Source of the DNA: an uncultured Clostridia bacterium
GTDB lineage: Bacteria > Bacillota > Clostridia > TANB77 > CAG-508
DNA length: 59,239 nucleotides
Assembly: GCA_934184665.1 (NCBI GenBank)
Contig: CAKPSX010000006.1
Coordinates: forward strand, 1-59,239
Direction of reading: 5' to 3'
Below are positions 15,991 to 25,600 of this stretch, piece by piece. The position numbers and the translations under genes were made by a program. The stretch's first letter is position 1, and each line of letters opens with the position of its first letter. Below the pieces are notes generated by a model that worked only from the letters and a program-made list of their open reading frames with translations, searched no databases and was not told the DNA's origin.

Positions 15991-18059
15991 TGTTTCTTTT
16001 CCTTCTTTCTTTCTTGTATTTTAGTTTGTATTTCATTAATTATATATTTTGCGCCAAACTCTGCGCTATTTCCTAAATTATATACATATTCGTCTACCAT
16101 TTTTGTTATTTTTTCATTATAGTCATCTGTATGATTTAATATATCATCAATAACATCTTTTATTTGGTTTATTTGTTCTAATTCAACAACTTTTCCAATT
16201 TCATTTCTTGCCCAAATGTTAAATGGTTCAACATCAATCTTTTTATATTCAGGATTCATCACTTTCATAGGTGTATCTATAAAAACAACTGGCTTTTTGG
16301 TTGTAAATGCATATTCATATGCAATTGCAGACCAGTCTGTGATTAATAGTGATGCACTGAAAACTGTGAAGTTTGAAGAAAAGTCCGTTTGAATGATGAT
16401 GTTTTTATTATTAGCATACTTTTCTTTCATTTTTTCAAATTTTTCCTTCATATGTTTAACTTGTTGTGGATGAGGCCTAACTGTAATTGTATAATCACTA
16501 TCAATTAATTTATTTAATATATCTTCTAAACATAAATCAATTATATTATCTTTTTGCCAAGATGGTGCTATTAATATATTCTTTTTTAAGTCTTCCACAT
16601 TATTTTCTTTATAATCTTTTATCATATCATCAAGTACTGTATATCCTGAATTTACAATCTTTCTATTTTTTATATTATATACTTCATTTGTTTTTTCTTG
16701 TTCTTCTGTTTGATGTTTTCCAGTCATAAATACTGTATCAAAATTATTAATTGATTTTTCTCTCATTGTTAAATTCAAACTATCCATTCCATGTGGTACA
16801 TAAATATAATTAATATCTTTTCTTAAATAACTTCTCTTAATATGATAATTTTCCAAATCTGGCATTGTCATAACTACAACGTCTGCATCCATCTTCATCA
16901 TTAATGTTATTAATTTCTTTTCACCAATATAATATGCTCTGATTCTATTGTTTTCCTTTTCCATTTTAAATATATTATCATTATAATCACTAGTTATATA
17001 GTGAATTGTAATATTTGTATTTTTTAATATGTACTCAATATAATTCTTAAAATATTTATAAAATCCATTGCTTTCTGAATAGAATACTAAATGTTTATTA
17101 ACAACTGAGAAAAATCTTTTATAATCTTCTTTTTCTTTTTGCTTTTCTTGTTTGGTTCTTTTTTCACCCATTTCACTTGATAGTTCTTTCAATTCTTTTC
17201 TAGTCCTTTCAAGTGCTTCATAATCAACGGATTTTTTTGGATCTATAAATATATTTAAAAGCCATTGTTGTATAATCGCAAATAAATTGCTTGCAGTCCA
17301 ATATAGAGCTACTCCTGCTGGAACAAATGCACCTAAGTATAATGATAATCCAACAGATAATGCCATCATGCCATATTTATTTGCATTTGATTGCTCTGCT
17401 TGCAAGACATTCATAATATTTTGTGCTATACATAAGAGTAATGCACTAAGTCCTGCAATGATTGGTATTAGTATTGCTATTCCAAGTTTCTCTGTTGCAA
17501 CCCAGGTCAAGTCAAACCCTAAAAAATTCAAATTTAAATTCTTAATTTCATTTATTATATTTTCATCATTAACTATTTCTTCATATTTTTCTATATTATT
17601 ATTTTTTATATCATTTACAACTGCCAACTGTAATGAAGATGATTCACTATCTAACTCCTCATGATTTTCTAATGCTACAGTTACAAGCTTTTGTACATTA
17701 TCATCTGAAAGTTTGACAATGTGTGTTAATGGTTGATTTATAACTCCTACCAATCCCATCAATAAAAGTATTTGAACCAATAGTGGTATTAGTGATGCAA
17801 ATGCATTATATTTTTCTTTTTTGTATAATTTATCCTGTTCTTCCGCAATTTTATCTTTATCGCCAAAATAATTTATTTTAATTCCATTTATATCTGGTTG
17901 CATTTTTACCATTTTTATTGAATTTTTTTGTACCCATATAGACATTGGCAGTAAAATAAATTTACTAAATAATGTAAATAATATTATTGCTAATCCATAA
18001 TTTTTACATAAGATGTAACACCATCTCATTATAATTCCTAGTATATTTATAAAAATCAT
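15987..18059 (-). CDS. YidC/Oxa1 insertase domain fused to CDP-glycerol phosphotransferase-like domain
   Basis: A 690-residue fusion. Residues 1-270 are YidC-like: NYGLAIILFTLFSKFILLP in the first core helix, a cytosolic hairpin rich in charged residues (about 48-85), LIPLLVQILLLMGLVGVI, and a closing AGVALYWTASNLFAIIQQW. The groove arginine of YidC is replaced by lysine (FSKF). A charged coiled linker (about 271-320) leads to a TagB/TagF-type transferase domain: YVPHGMDSLN near 430, IAPSWQ near 500, RPHPQ near 535, and ITDWSAIAYEYAFTTKKPV near 585. The second domain would transfer a CDP-activated polyol phosphate. What the insertase half does is unknown. Start ATG follows GAGGGAAAAA. Confidence 0.88.
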   Translation of the reverse strand: MIFINILGIIMRWCYILCKNYGLAIILFTLFSKFILLPMSIWVQKNSIKMVKMQPDINGIKINYFGDKDKIAEEQDKLYKKEKYNAFASLIPLLVQILLLMGLVGVINQPLTHIVKLSDDNVQKLVTVALENHEELDSESSSLQLAVVNDIKNNNIEKYEEIVNDENIINEIKNLNLNFLGFDLTWVATEKLGIAILIPIIAGLSALLLCIAQNIMNVLQAEQSNANKYGMMALSVGLSLYLGAFVPAGVALYWTASNLFAIIQQWLLNIFIDPKKSVDYEALERTRKELKELSSEMGEKRTKQEKQKEKEDYKRFFSVVNKHLVFYSESNGFYKYFKNYIEYILKNTNITIHYITSDYNDNIFKMEKENNRIRAYYIGEKKLITLMMKMDADVVVMTMPDLENYHIKRSYLRKDINYIYVPHGMDSLNLTMREKSINNFDTVFMTGKHQTEEQEKTNEVYNIKNRKIVNSGYTVLDDMIKDYKENNVEDLKKNILIAPSWQKDNIIDLCLEDILNKLIDSDYTITVRPHPQQVKHMKEKFEKMKEKYANNKNIIIQTDFSSNFTVFSASLLITDWSAIAYEYAFTTKKPVVFIDTPMKVMNPEYKKIDVEPFNIWARNEIGKVVELEQINQIKDVIDDILNHTDDYNEKITKMVDEYVYNLGNSAEFGAKYIINEIQTKIQERKKEKKQ

Positions 18060-18069
18060 TTTTTCCCTC

Positions 18070-19725
18070 TTATCTTTTATATTCTTCTGATACTTCTATT
18101 TGAGAATTATCCCATGCTTTTCCTTTTACAATATATTCTTGCATACAATCTTCTGATTTAAAAACATTGTCTATATATTTTCTAACTCTATTATTATCTA
18201 TGTTTTTAAATAACTCACTACTTTTCTCACCTTTCAAAAGCTGTTCATACATGTCTGTTAAGTCTTCGTATGATATAGGCTTTTCAGAAGTAGTCATTTC
18301 ATGTTGTTCATTTATTCCTTTAACATACAATATTGGATTTTGTCTTCCTGATTCAACCCAATATCCATGATCTGCCATCACAACAATTACAGAATTATCA
18401 TATGCATCATTTTGCTTTAATGAACTTATAAATTCATTAATCAGTTTCAATGTGGCTTTTAGTTTCATTTTATAAGTTCCTTCTTCTTCTGGAATTTTGT
18501 TCAATTCTTCATCATAATCAAAAGGGACATGTCCACCTTCAACATGGATAAATTTAAAGTATCTTTCATCTTCTTTATTTAATTTTTGATTTTCTAAAGT
18601 TTCATGTTCTGAACTATTTAGCCAATTATAATATTCATATTCCTCATCACTAACATTATTTTTACATAACTGAAAATCTACATATTCTATTTTAGAATAT
18701 TTTTTTAATGAATATGGTAAATATTTAAACATTGCATATTTGGTTAATTGTTTGAAATAAGTTACTTTATTTATACAATCAGTGTCTACAGCCATGTTCT
18801 CAAACATTTTTGCATTTTTTTTGTTGCAATATACTTCTGGTTCATAAAAATTCATATTATAATTTTCATCTCGTAATGTTTTAAATAATTTAGATTCCTC
18901 AAAGGCATCATTGTAATATTCAGTAAATTCTTTTTCATTTTTATTCCATTTTCCAGATAATATAAAAGGAATAGAATCTCTAGTAAATGTATATCCTGAA
19001 AGTGTATCAGGATAATATGTAAAGTCATTAAATGTATCTCCATATTTTTCTGATTCTTTTACCACACTTGCAAACTCTTTTGAATCTACAGCATCTACCA
19101 AAAATATAAAGAAATTTTTATCTGTTGAAACATTATCTATGTTTTTATTTGTAGCTGTTGCAACAGTTTTTTCTTTAAACAAGTTTGGTGTGCATAAAAT
19201 ACTTACAAATGATACCATTAACATTGCAAAAATAGCTAATGATATGTATGTATTAACTTTTGTAACTTTTTTATATTGCAATTTCTTTATTGCAATTACC
19301 TCTGATACTACAAGTATAACTAATATTATGCTTGATATTATATTTTCTTTTAGGAACCCACTCCAGTCTATTGTTGTTTTGTCAAGTACTGGTAAGCTTC
19401 CTGTCAAATAGTTTCCTTGTATATATGTAAAAACAAACAATATCCAAGATATTACTATCACAGTCTTATATAAACCCTTGTTTTTAAAGAATAATTTATC
19501 TATAAAATAAATTACTGTATAAATTAAGCTTATTCCTAAAAACATTATACCTGAATATAATATTATATTAGGTAACATTTGACCGAAATCAAACCAAAAA
19601 TCATTTATATTTGATGAGTATGTAAGTATTGATTCATATACGTATAACATGAAACTAACTACAAATGCAATGATATATCCTGGTGCGAGATTTTTTAAGT
19701 CATTTTTAATATTCTCTTTTTTCAT
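18070..19725 (-). CDS. LtaS/sulfatase-superfamily membrane phosphotransferase
   Basis: A 551-residue protein with five N-terminal hydrophobic helices (about 16-35, 47-72, 86-108, 130-148, 158-178) and a large outer alkaline-phosphatase-fold domain. The metal-binding FIFLVDAVDSKEF sits near residue 206, a candidate nucleophile Thr/Ser in GYTFTRDSIP near 245, and the metal-binding VVMADHGYW near 455. The layout is that of lipoteichoic acid synthase and phosphoethanolamine transferases, although the catalytic loop differs from LtaS. It lies 10 bases before the YidC-TagF gene and 15 bases after the signal peptidase gene. It may polymerise or attach the phospho-group outside the membrane. Confidence 0.82.
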   Translation of the reverse strand: MKKENIKNDLKNLAPGYIIAFVVSFMLYVYESILTYSSNINDFWFDFGQMLPNIILYSGIMFLGISLIYTVIYFIDKLFFKNKGLYKTVIVISWILFVFTYIQGNYLTGSLPVLDKTTIDWSGFLKENIISSIILVILVVSEVIAIKKLQYKKVTKVNTYISLAIFAMLMVSFVSILCTPNLFKEKTVATATNKNIDNVSTDKNFFIFLVDAVDSKEFASVVKESEKYGDTFNDFTYYPDTLSGYTFTRDSIPFILSGKWNKNEKEFTEYYNDAFEESKLFKTLRDENYNMNFYEPEVYCNKKNAKMFENMAVDTDCINKVTYFKQLTKYAMFKYLPYSLKKYSKIEYVDFQLCKNNVSDEEYEYYNWLNSSEHETLENQKLNKEDERYFKFIHVEGGHVPFDYDEELNKIPEEEGTYKMKLKATLKLINEFISSLKQNDAYDNSVIVVMADHGYWVESGRQNPILYVKGINEQHEMTTSEKPISYEDLTDMYEQLLKGEKSSELFKNIDNNRVRKYIDNVFKSEDCMQEYIVKGKAWDNSQIEVSEEYKR

Positions 19726-19740
19726 TATTTTCTCCCCTTT

Positions 19741-20184
19741 TTAATTAATAACTTTTCCTATTATTTCGTCTTCATAGATAATACCAATTTCATCAAACCT
19801 GCTATCTATACTGTTGTCTCTATTATCTCCTAAGGCAAAATATTCTCCTGGTTTTAAATGAATTTCATTTTTTATGTTTCCTTTTTGATTTGTTATAATA
19901 TTATCATTTTTATTACCATTGACATATACATATTTGTCTATTTTTATAGTATCATTTGGTAAACCTATTAATCTTTTTATTATTGTTTTTTTATTCTTTT
20001 TTATAACGATAATATCATTATTTGCAATATTCAAGTTGTATTTTTTTATCAAAACAATTTGTTTATCTTTTAATGTTGGATACATAGAATCACCATTAAC
20101 AAAACACAGTTGATAAAAATACATACTTATTATAAAAATAATTACTCCAATTATAATTATTCTATATAAAAATTTATTTTTTAT
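19741..20184 (-). CDS. sipS: signal peptidase I with apparent AUA start
   Basis: A type I signal peptidase: catalytic Ser in VNGDSMYPTL, catalytic Lys in IIKRLIGLPNDTI, and the box LGDNRDNSIDSRF. The first ATG (20124) would cut off the membrane anchor. Upstream the frame is open for 20 codons that encode a good hydrophobic anchor (RIIIIGVIIFIIS), back to a TAA at 20188..20190. The only codon at proper distance (8 bases) from the AAGAAGG site is ATA at 20182..20184, so AUA is the likely start, giving 147 residues. Being inside the polymer operon, it may serve a dedicated substrate such as the sulfatase-fold protein; LtaS is known to be cut by SPase I. Confidence 0.8.
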   Translation of the reverse strand: MKNKFLYRIIIIGVIIFIISMYFYQLCFVNGDSMYPTLKDKQIVLIKKYNLNIANNDIIVIKKNKKTIIKRLIGLPNDTIKIDKYVYVNGNKNDNIITNQKGNIKNEIHLKPGEYFALGDNRDNSIDSRFDEIGIIYEDEIIGKVIN

Positions 20185-20192
20185 TTTTTACA

Positions 20193-20199
20193 CCTTCTT
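20193..20199 (-). promoter_or_regulatory. ribosome binding site that sets an AUA start
   Basis: Minus strand AGAAGG lies 8 bases before ATA and 68 bases before the first in-frame ATG. No ATG, GTG or TTG lies in frame between the TAA at 20188 and that ATG. Confidence 0.7.
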
Positions 20200-20211
20200 G
20201 ATTTATTATTT

Positions 20212-21540
20212 TTATATTTCAATTAAATCAATTCCATCATTAAAATTGCTCATTATTTTACAATTTGCCGCTGTTATTTCTTTACTTATATTACTTAAAT
20301 TTCTCTTTTCTTGAATAGAACGTATAAATGAAAGTAGCTCATATCTAATACCTTCCCCTTCTAATTGATAATAATATCTTCTATTCTTATTTTGATTTTC
20401 AAATCTAACCTCAAAATATTCTGTTTTCCACCATGGTGCTGGAACATATATATATCCTCCAGTTCCTGTTATTACAAGTTCTCCTTCAGATTTAGCTTTT
20501 TCTGCAACTTTTACTGATGCAACTGCTGATTCATATATAAAATCAATTTTCGTAAAGGTATCTCTATTCTTTTCCCTATTTATAAATTGAGAAATTATTT
20601 TTTTACTTTTATAATCTGTACCTAAAATTTGAAATACTGGCAATAAAGCTGTTGGTCCCCATTCTTTAAAACTATTATATGCGTTTTCATCTTTTTCTTT
20701 TTTTATACTCGTACATGTTGCATCTACAGATAGTATTTTTCCTATTTTTCCTGATTTTAAAAGCAATAATAATCTACTAAAAGCTGTAGAATATGCAGTT
20801 TTAATTCCTTCCATTAATATACATTGTTTTTCTTTAGCTAATTCATATAATTCTTTGTATTGCTTTTCATTCATACACATAGGCGATTCACACAAAACAT
20901 GTTTATTATTTAAAAGTGCTTTTTTTATTTGTTCATATCTTTCTTCATAATTTGAATTTATATATACAGAATCTACTTCTTTTAATAATTCATCATAGTC
21001 TGAAGTTATTACTTGTAATTTTTTTATTTCATCACTCATTTGATCCAATTTTTTTGTGCATATACCTATTACTTCAATTCCATTAACATATATGTCCTCT
21101 GCTTTGAATTTGTTTAGCATTGATACATGTTCGCCAACCATTCCCATTGATAGTGATCTTTTGGCTGCTCGTATTTCAGAGCTAGAAACTCCCTGTGTTC
21201 TTTCTAAATACACAACTTTGCAATACTCGTTTAAATAGTCAAATTTTCCTACCCAGTCAGAGCCGACTGTAAAAATATCTACATTGTATTTTTTTATATC
21301 ATCTATTTTCTGTCCTTCATATTCTTCAACAATTATCTTATCTGCAAGTCCTGTAGCCTTTACTGCTTCAATACGTTCCATTAAAGATTGTTGCACATTT
21401 ATCTTTCCTCTGGTCTTATCAAAATCATCAGCTGTAACTCCGACAATTAAATAATCCCCCAGTTTTTTAGCTCTTTCTAGCAATTTAATATGTCCATAAT
21501 GAAGAAAATCATATGTACCATAAGTTATTACCTTTTTCAT
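20212..21540 (-). CDS. TagD-type cytidylyltransferase fused to Gfo/Idh/MocA oxidoreductase
   Basis: A 442-residue fusion. Residues 1-130 are a glycerol-3-phosphate cytidylyltransferase fold: GTYDFLHYGHIKLLERAKKL with the HxGH motif, and RTQGVSSSEIR. Residues about 145-440 are a Gfo/Idh domain: NGIEVIGICTKK, NNKHVLCESPMCM (the usual catalytic CEKP reads CESP), then GPTALLPVFQILG. The glycine-rich NAD loop is degenerate (MGMVGEHVSML), so cofactor binding may be changed or lost. ATG 21540 follows GGTAGGAGG by 8 bases. First gene of operon C. It probably activates a polyol phosphate with CTP for the TagF-like domain two proteins on; the redox step is inferred. Confidence 0.88.
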   Translation of the reverse strand: MKKVITYGTYDFLHYGHIKLLERAKKLGDYLIVGVTADDFDKTRGKINVQQSLMERIEAVKATGLADKIIVEEYEGQKIDDIKKYNVDIFTVGSDWVGKFDYLNEYCKVVYLERTQGVSSSEIRAAKRSLSMGMVGEHVSMLNKFKAEDIYVNGIEVIGICTKKLDQMSDEIKKLQVITSDYDELLKEVDSVYINSNYEERYEQIKKALLNNKHVLCESPMCMNEKQYKELYELAKEKQCILMEGIKTAYSTAFSRLLLLLKSGKIGKILSVDATCTSIKKEKDENAYNSFKEWGPTALLPVFQILGTDYKSKKIISQFINREKNRDTFTKIDFIYESAVASVKVAEKAKSEGELVITGTGGYIYVPAPWWKTEYFEVRFENQNKNRRYYYQLEGEGIRYELLSFIRSIQEKRNLSNISKEITAANCKIMSNFNDGIDLIEI

Positions 21541-21615
21541 TGTTTTCCTCCTACCAAAAAACTTCACTATAAAACAATCTTTTGTAGTCAAATTTTTCTT
21601 TTTTTTACAATATAT

Positions 21616-21646
21616 ATTATATATACCATATGCGTCTTTTTGTCAA
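21616..21646 (-). promoter_or_regulatory. sigma-A promoter of the YidC-TagF operon
   Basis: Minus strand TTGACA followed by TATATA at 17 bases or TATAAT at 19 bases, in an AT-rich stretch. It is about 80 bases before the cytidylyltransferase start and directly after the terminator of the upstream operon. Confidence 0.82.
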
Positions 21647-21667
21647 TATTTGCCTAGTAATAATTTT

Positions 21668-21711
21668 AAAAATCCCTCCTTGATATTTGGTTTTTATCAC
21701 GGAAGGATTTA
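21668..21711 (-). terminator. terminator of the autolysin operon
   Basis: Minus strand AAATCCTTCCGTGATA pairs with TATCAAGGAGGGATTT around a 9-base loop; the stem ends in a T run. It lies 55 bases after the stop of the cadherin-like gene. Confidence 0.88.
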
Positions 21712-21765
21712 TTCACACATTTTTATATACTATTCAAAATCACTTAGTATTCAATTAAAAATTGT

Positions 21766-22611
21766 CTAATTTTTCTTATTTGCTCTTATAATTGCGGAAA
21801 TTATTACTAAAAGAATTATTCCACCTATATATACTAATATCTTATTATCTTTTTTCTCTTCTTGTCTTTCTACATTTATGACATATGTTGTAATTTCACT
21901 TTCATCTTCATTATTTATAACTTTTATAAAAACTTTGTTTTCTCCTACTTGTAAGTCTTCTGTACCTTTTATTTCAACGGCACATCCATCTTTTTCTTTA
22001 GTTTCAATATACAAACTTGTTATTTCATTTATTACTTTTATATTATATTTATATTCTTGTGGACTAAATGAAGGTTTTAATTTTTCGCTTTCTTTTTCAC
22101 CTGTTTGTATATTTATTCCATATATTTGTAAATCATCTAATACTAAACTTGATTGTTCATATGGAAGTTCAACAACTAAATTATAAATTTGTACATTTCC
22201 ATTTTCAGCTGTGACAACAACTCTTAAGTTATTTATTCCATCTTGTAGCTCAACTTCTCCTGCGCCTTCTATTTTTGCATTTTCATCTTCTGGCTCAGCT
22301 ATAATGTTTATCTTTTTAGTATTTTCATCTTCTAATTTTACATTATAATCAACATATTGTCTGTTAAATTCTGGTTCAAGTTTAGCATTTTCGACTTTTA
22401 ATGTTTTCAAAAAATTATTGCTTGATTTACCTATATATTCGTCTGGATCTACAGACTGTTGTTCTTCTTTTTGTGCTTCTGCATCTTCATCTGAATAATC
22501 TGCTCTTCCAGTATTGTTTGGTGGATATTCTAAATCATAAAATGCAGAATATGAAAGCGTGGGTATAAAACACATACTTATTATTAACATTGTTGCTATT
22601 ATTTTTTTCAT
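21766..22611 (-). CDS. membrane-anchored protein with two cadherin-like beta-sandwich domains
   Basis: A 281-residue surface protein. It has a signal peptide (about 1-22), two repeated beta-sandwich units of the cadherin-like type (about 65-150 and 155-250; marked by LKPSFSPQEYKYNIKV in the second and LEPEFNRQYVDYNVKL in the first), and a C-terminal membrane helix (about 256-275) with a short basic tail. It follows the large autolysin gene by 23 bases and is its operon partner. It may position or hold the autolysin at the wall; no enzymatic motif is present. Confidence 0.82.
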   Translation of the reverse strand: MKKIIATMLIISMCFIPTLSYSAFYDLEYPPNNTGRADYSDEDAEAQKEEQQSVDPDEYIGKSSNNFLKTLKVENAKLEPEFNRQYVDYNVKLEDENTKKINIIAEPEDENAKIEGAGEVELQDGINNLRVVVTAENGNVQIYNLVVELPYEQSSLVLDDLQIYGINIQTGEKESEKLKPSFSPQEYKYNIKVINEITSLYIETKEKDGCAVEIKGTEDLQVGENKVFIKVINNEDESEITTYVINVERQEEKKDNKILVYIGGIILLVIISAIIRANKKN

Positions 22612-22634
22612 ATTTAGTTTTATCTCCTTACTTA

Positions 22635-25600
22635 TTATTTTTCTTTTAAGAAATCAGCTGGAGCAAATGCTTGGGTTCCATCTTTTAGTATAATTCTATC
22701 CCAAGAATATCCATCCATATGATATGTTCCTGTATTTATAACTGTAACCTCTGTTCCATCTGGTAATGCACTAATTTTATCTAATTCTATACTTGGTCCT
22801 ATTCTAATCTTCACACCAATTCCACTTTCTGTTTTTACAACTTTCTTTTTATTACAGTTTGTCTTATCTGAAATAAATTCTATATAATCTCCTGAAACAT
22901 ATCCTATTTTTCCACTATTTGTTACTACTTGTTGCCAATTACCATTTAGTGCTCTTTTTACTGAAAGTAATTCTGTTCCATTTGATAATTTTTCTAAAAC
23001 TTTTGAACTTGTATTTGGTTCAGCTCTAACTTGTAAAGTTGATGACACATCTTTGACTCTAGCATCCATAGGTCCTGAATTTGATGTTGTGCTTGGATTG
23101 TTTGTTGATGATTTTCCTGATGGTCTAGCGCTTGCCTCACTTGGCATGTTTTCATATACAGGAACTATAAATGTAAATTCAGAATCTTCTGTATTTGTTG
23201 ATGAGTAACAGTTTCTTAAAGTTTTAGCCTCACTATATGCTGCTGAAACATTTTGCATATATTCATGTGAGAATAATGATGTTCCATTTCTTGTGTCTAT
23301 ATCGAATTTGTTTTGATATAGTGTATTTTGATAATTTTCTAACCATCTTGATTTTAAGAAATCAATTCCACCTATTAAAGCTTTTTTCATGCTATCCCAT
23401 CCATTTGATTTTGCAGTTGCTAATGCTGTCTCATAGTCTTTTCCAAGTTTAGCTCCTATGTTGAATGGATTATAATATGTTTTACCATCTTTTCCATCCA
23501 TTCCAGTTCCTATTGTTGTTCCTTTTCTACCTTGTTCCTGGAATAATCTTGCTATTACATAATATGGATTTACATTTTGTTGACGACATGCATTATTTAG
23601 GTCATTTGGATACCATTCTAAGAATGTTCCTTTTATTTGTTTTTGAATTCCTTCTAAAGTTACACTTTCTGGTGTATATCCATTTAATTCTAAGAATTGG
23701 AATACATCTACTTCATTTAAGAAGTTTCTTGGATCCATAAAATATGCTATTCCATTATATGATGCTGAATACCAAACTCCTGATTTATATGGATTACTTG
23801 CAATCCAATCTCCTTGGTATGTTCTTGTGTCTACTAAACAATTCTTTTTATTATTAGCTGAATATTCTCCATTAACAACATAATTAAAATCTAATCCTGT
23901 ATATAATATTTCAAAATTCCAGTTTGGATGTGCTGCTTTTAAATCATCTATTTTTTTCTTTAATCCAGGATATTTATTTTCATCAATATATATTCCTGCA
24001 CCTTCTATTCTGAATAATTGATTATCACTTAATTCCATCGCAGCCAATGTTAAGTCTGTTCCATTTGTTGCCTTTGTATCAGGAATATTTATACATTTTC
24101 CAGTAGTTTTTGATACAAAACTATAATATTTTCCATCAACATATTTCATAAGCCATTTTTGATTATCATTTGAATAATCAGTATCATATTGCTTAACAGT
24201 TGTTCCAGTAGCTTGTACAGCTTTGTCTGAATTTATATTTATTATAAAATAATATCCTTCATTATAAACTATTTTAAATTGTTGTTGTGTTGCATTTTGA
24301 TATTTCCATATTTGAACAATTCCACCATTTTCTTTGCTTGCACTTTCTATATCAAGCCCAACAGTTGAATCTAATTTTGTTAATATTTTATATAATCCAT
24401 CATCTATCCATCTTTCTGATTTTTCTTCTTGTTTTACAAAACTGAATTTTTGTGCTTTTGTTCCATTTCCACCACATACCTGGATATTTCCTCCAACATT
24501 TATGTTTCCATTTTGTACATCTAAATATAATCCATTTTTCTTTGAAATTATACTATATGTATCATCAGATGTATTGTGTCTTATTATCCATTTTTGTGCA
24601 TCTGTTCCATTATAACCATGTTGCCATACATTTGTGCCACTTGTCATTCCACCATTTTGTACATCTAGCACATTTCCTGAATTTATTGATCTGATTATAT
24701 AATATCCTTTTCCATCTGATACAATGTTGAATTCATTTCTTATTGTATCTGATGCGTTTCCAAGTTGAATATTGGCTGTTTTTTCTCTTGATGCATCTTT
24801 TACATCAAAAGCTACATTTTTGTTTGATGCCACAACTATTTTATATGTACCTTCTTCAATATATTCATTCTCATTTATTTCTGGCACTTTTACTATATTG
24901 AATTTTTGCTCTGTTTTGCCTGTTTTATTTCCAATCTCTATGTTTCCATTATTTTCTGTTAAATATAAATCACTTTTCTTGTTTGATAAACTATAACTTC
25001 CATCACTATTTTTTTCTATTTTCCATCTTTGAGCATCTGTATAGTTTCCAGAATATTGCCATACATTTGTACCATCTGTCATTCCACCATTTTGTGCATC
25101 AAATGCTTTTTCTGACATTAATCCTTCTATTGTGTAATATCCATCATCTTTGTTATATGTGATTCTGAATTTTTTATAAGAATTATCTGTTTCTGTCCAA
25201 TCTCCTGTTTTAATATTTGCCCCATTGTTGATTGAATTCTCATTTACTTCTATTACTTTGTTAGTATTTCCTGTTGTTTCTATTTTATATATTCCATCTT
25301 CTATTGTTTTAGGTTGTATGTTTTCTAATGAAATTATTTTAAATTTTTGTTCTGATTTATTTTCTCCATTATTTACTTGAATGTTTCCATCTTTTGCACT
25401 TAAATATAATCCATTTTTCTTTGATACAAAACTATAGCTTCCATCTTCATTTTTTTGTATTTCCCATTTTTGTGCATCTGTTCCATTTTTACTATGTTGC
25501 CATACATTTGTACCATCTGTCATTCCGCCATTTTGTACATCTAATACTTTCCCTGAGTTTGTTGATTCTATTGTATAATATCCACTTGTTTTATCATATA

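Noticed and set aside
19741..20124. signal peptidase starting at the first ATG (20124)
   Set aside because: That start has no ribosome site at proper distance and would delete the membrane anchor that is encoded just upstream in frame.
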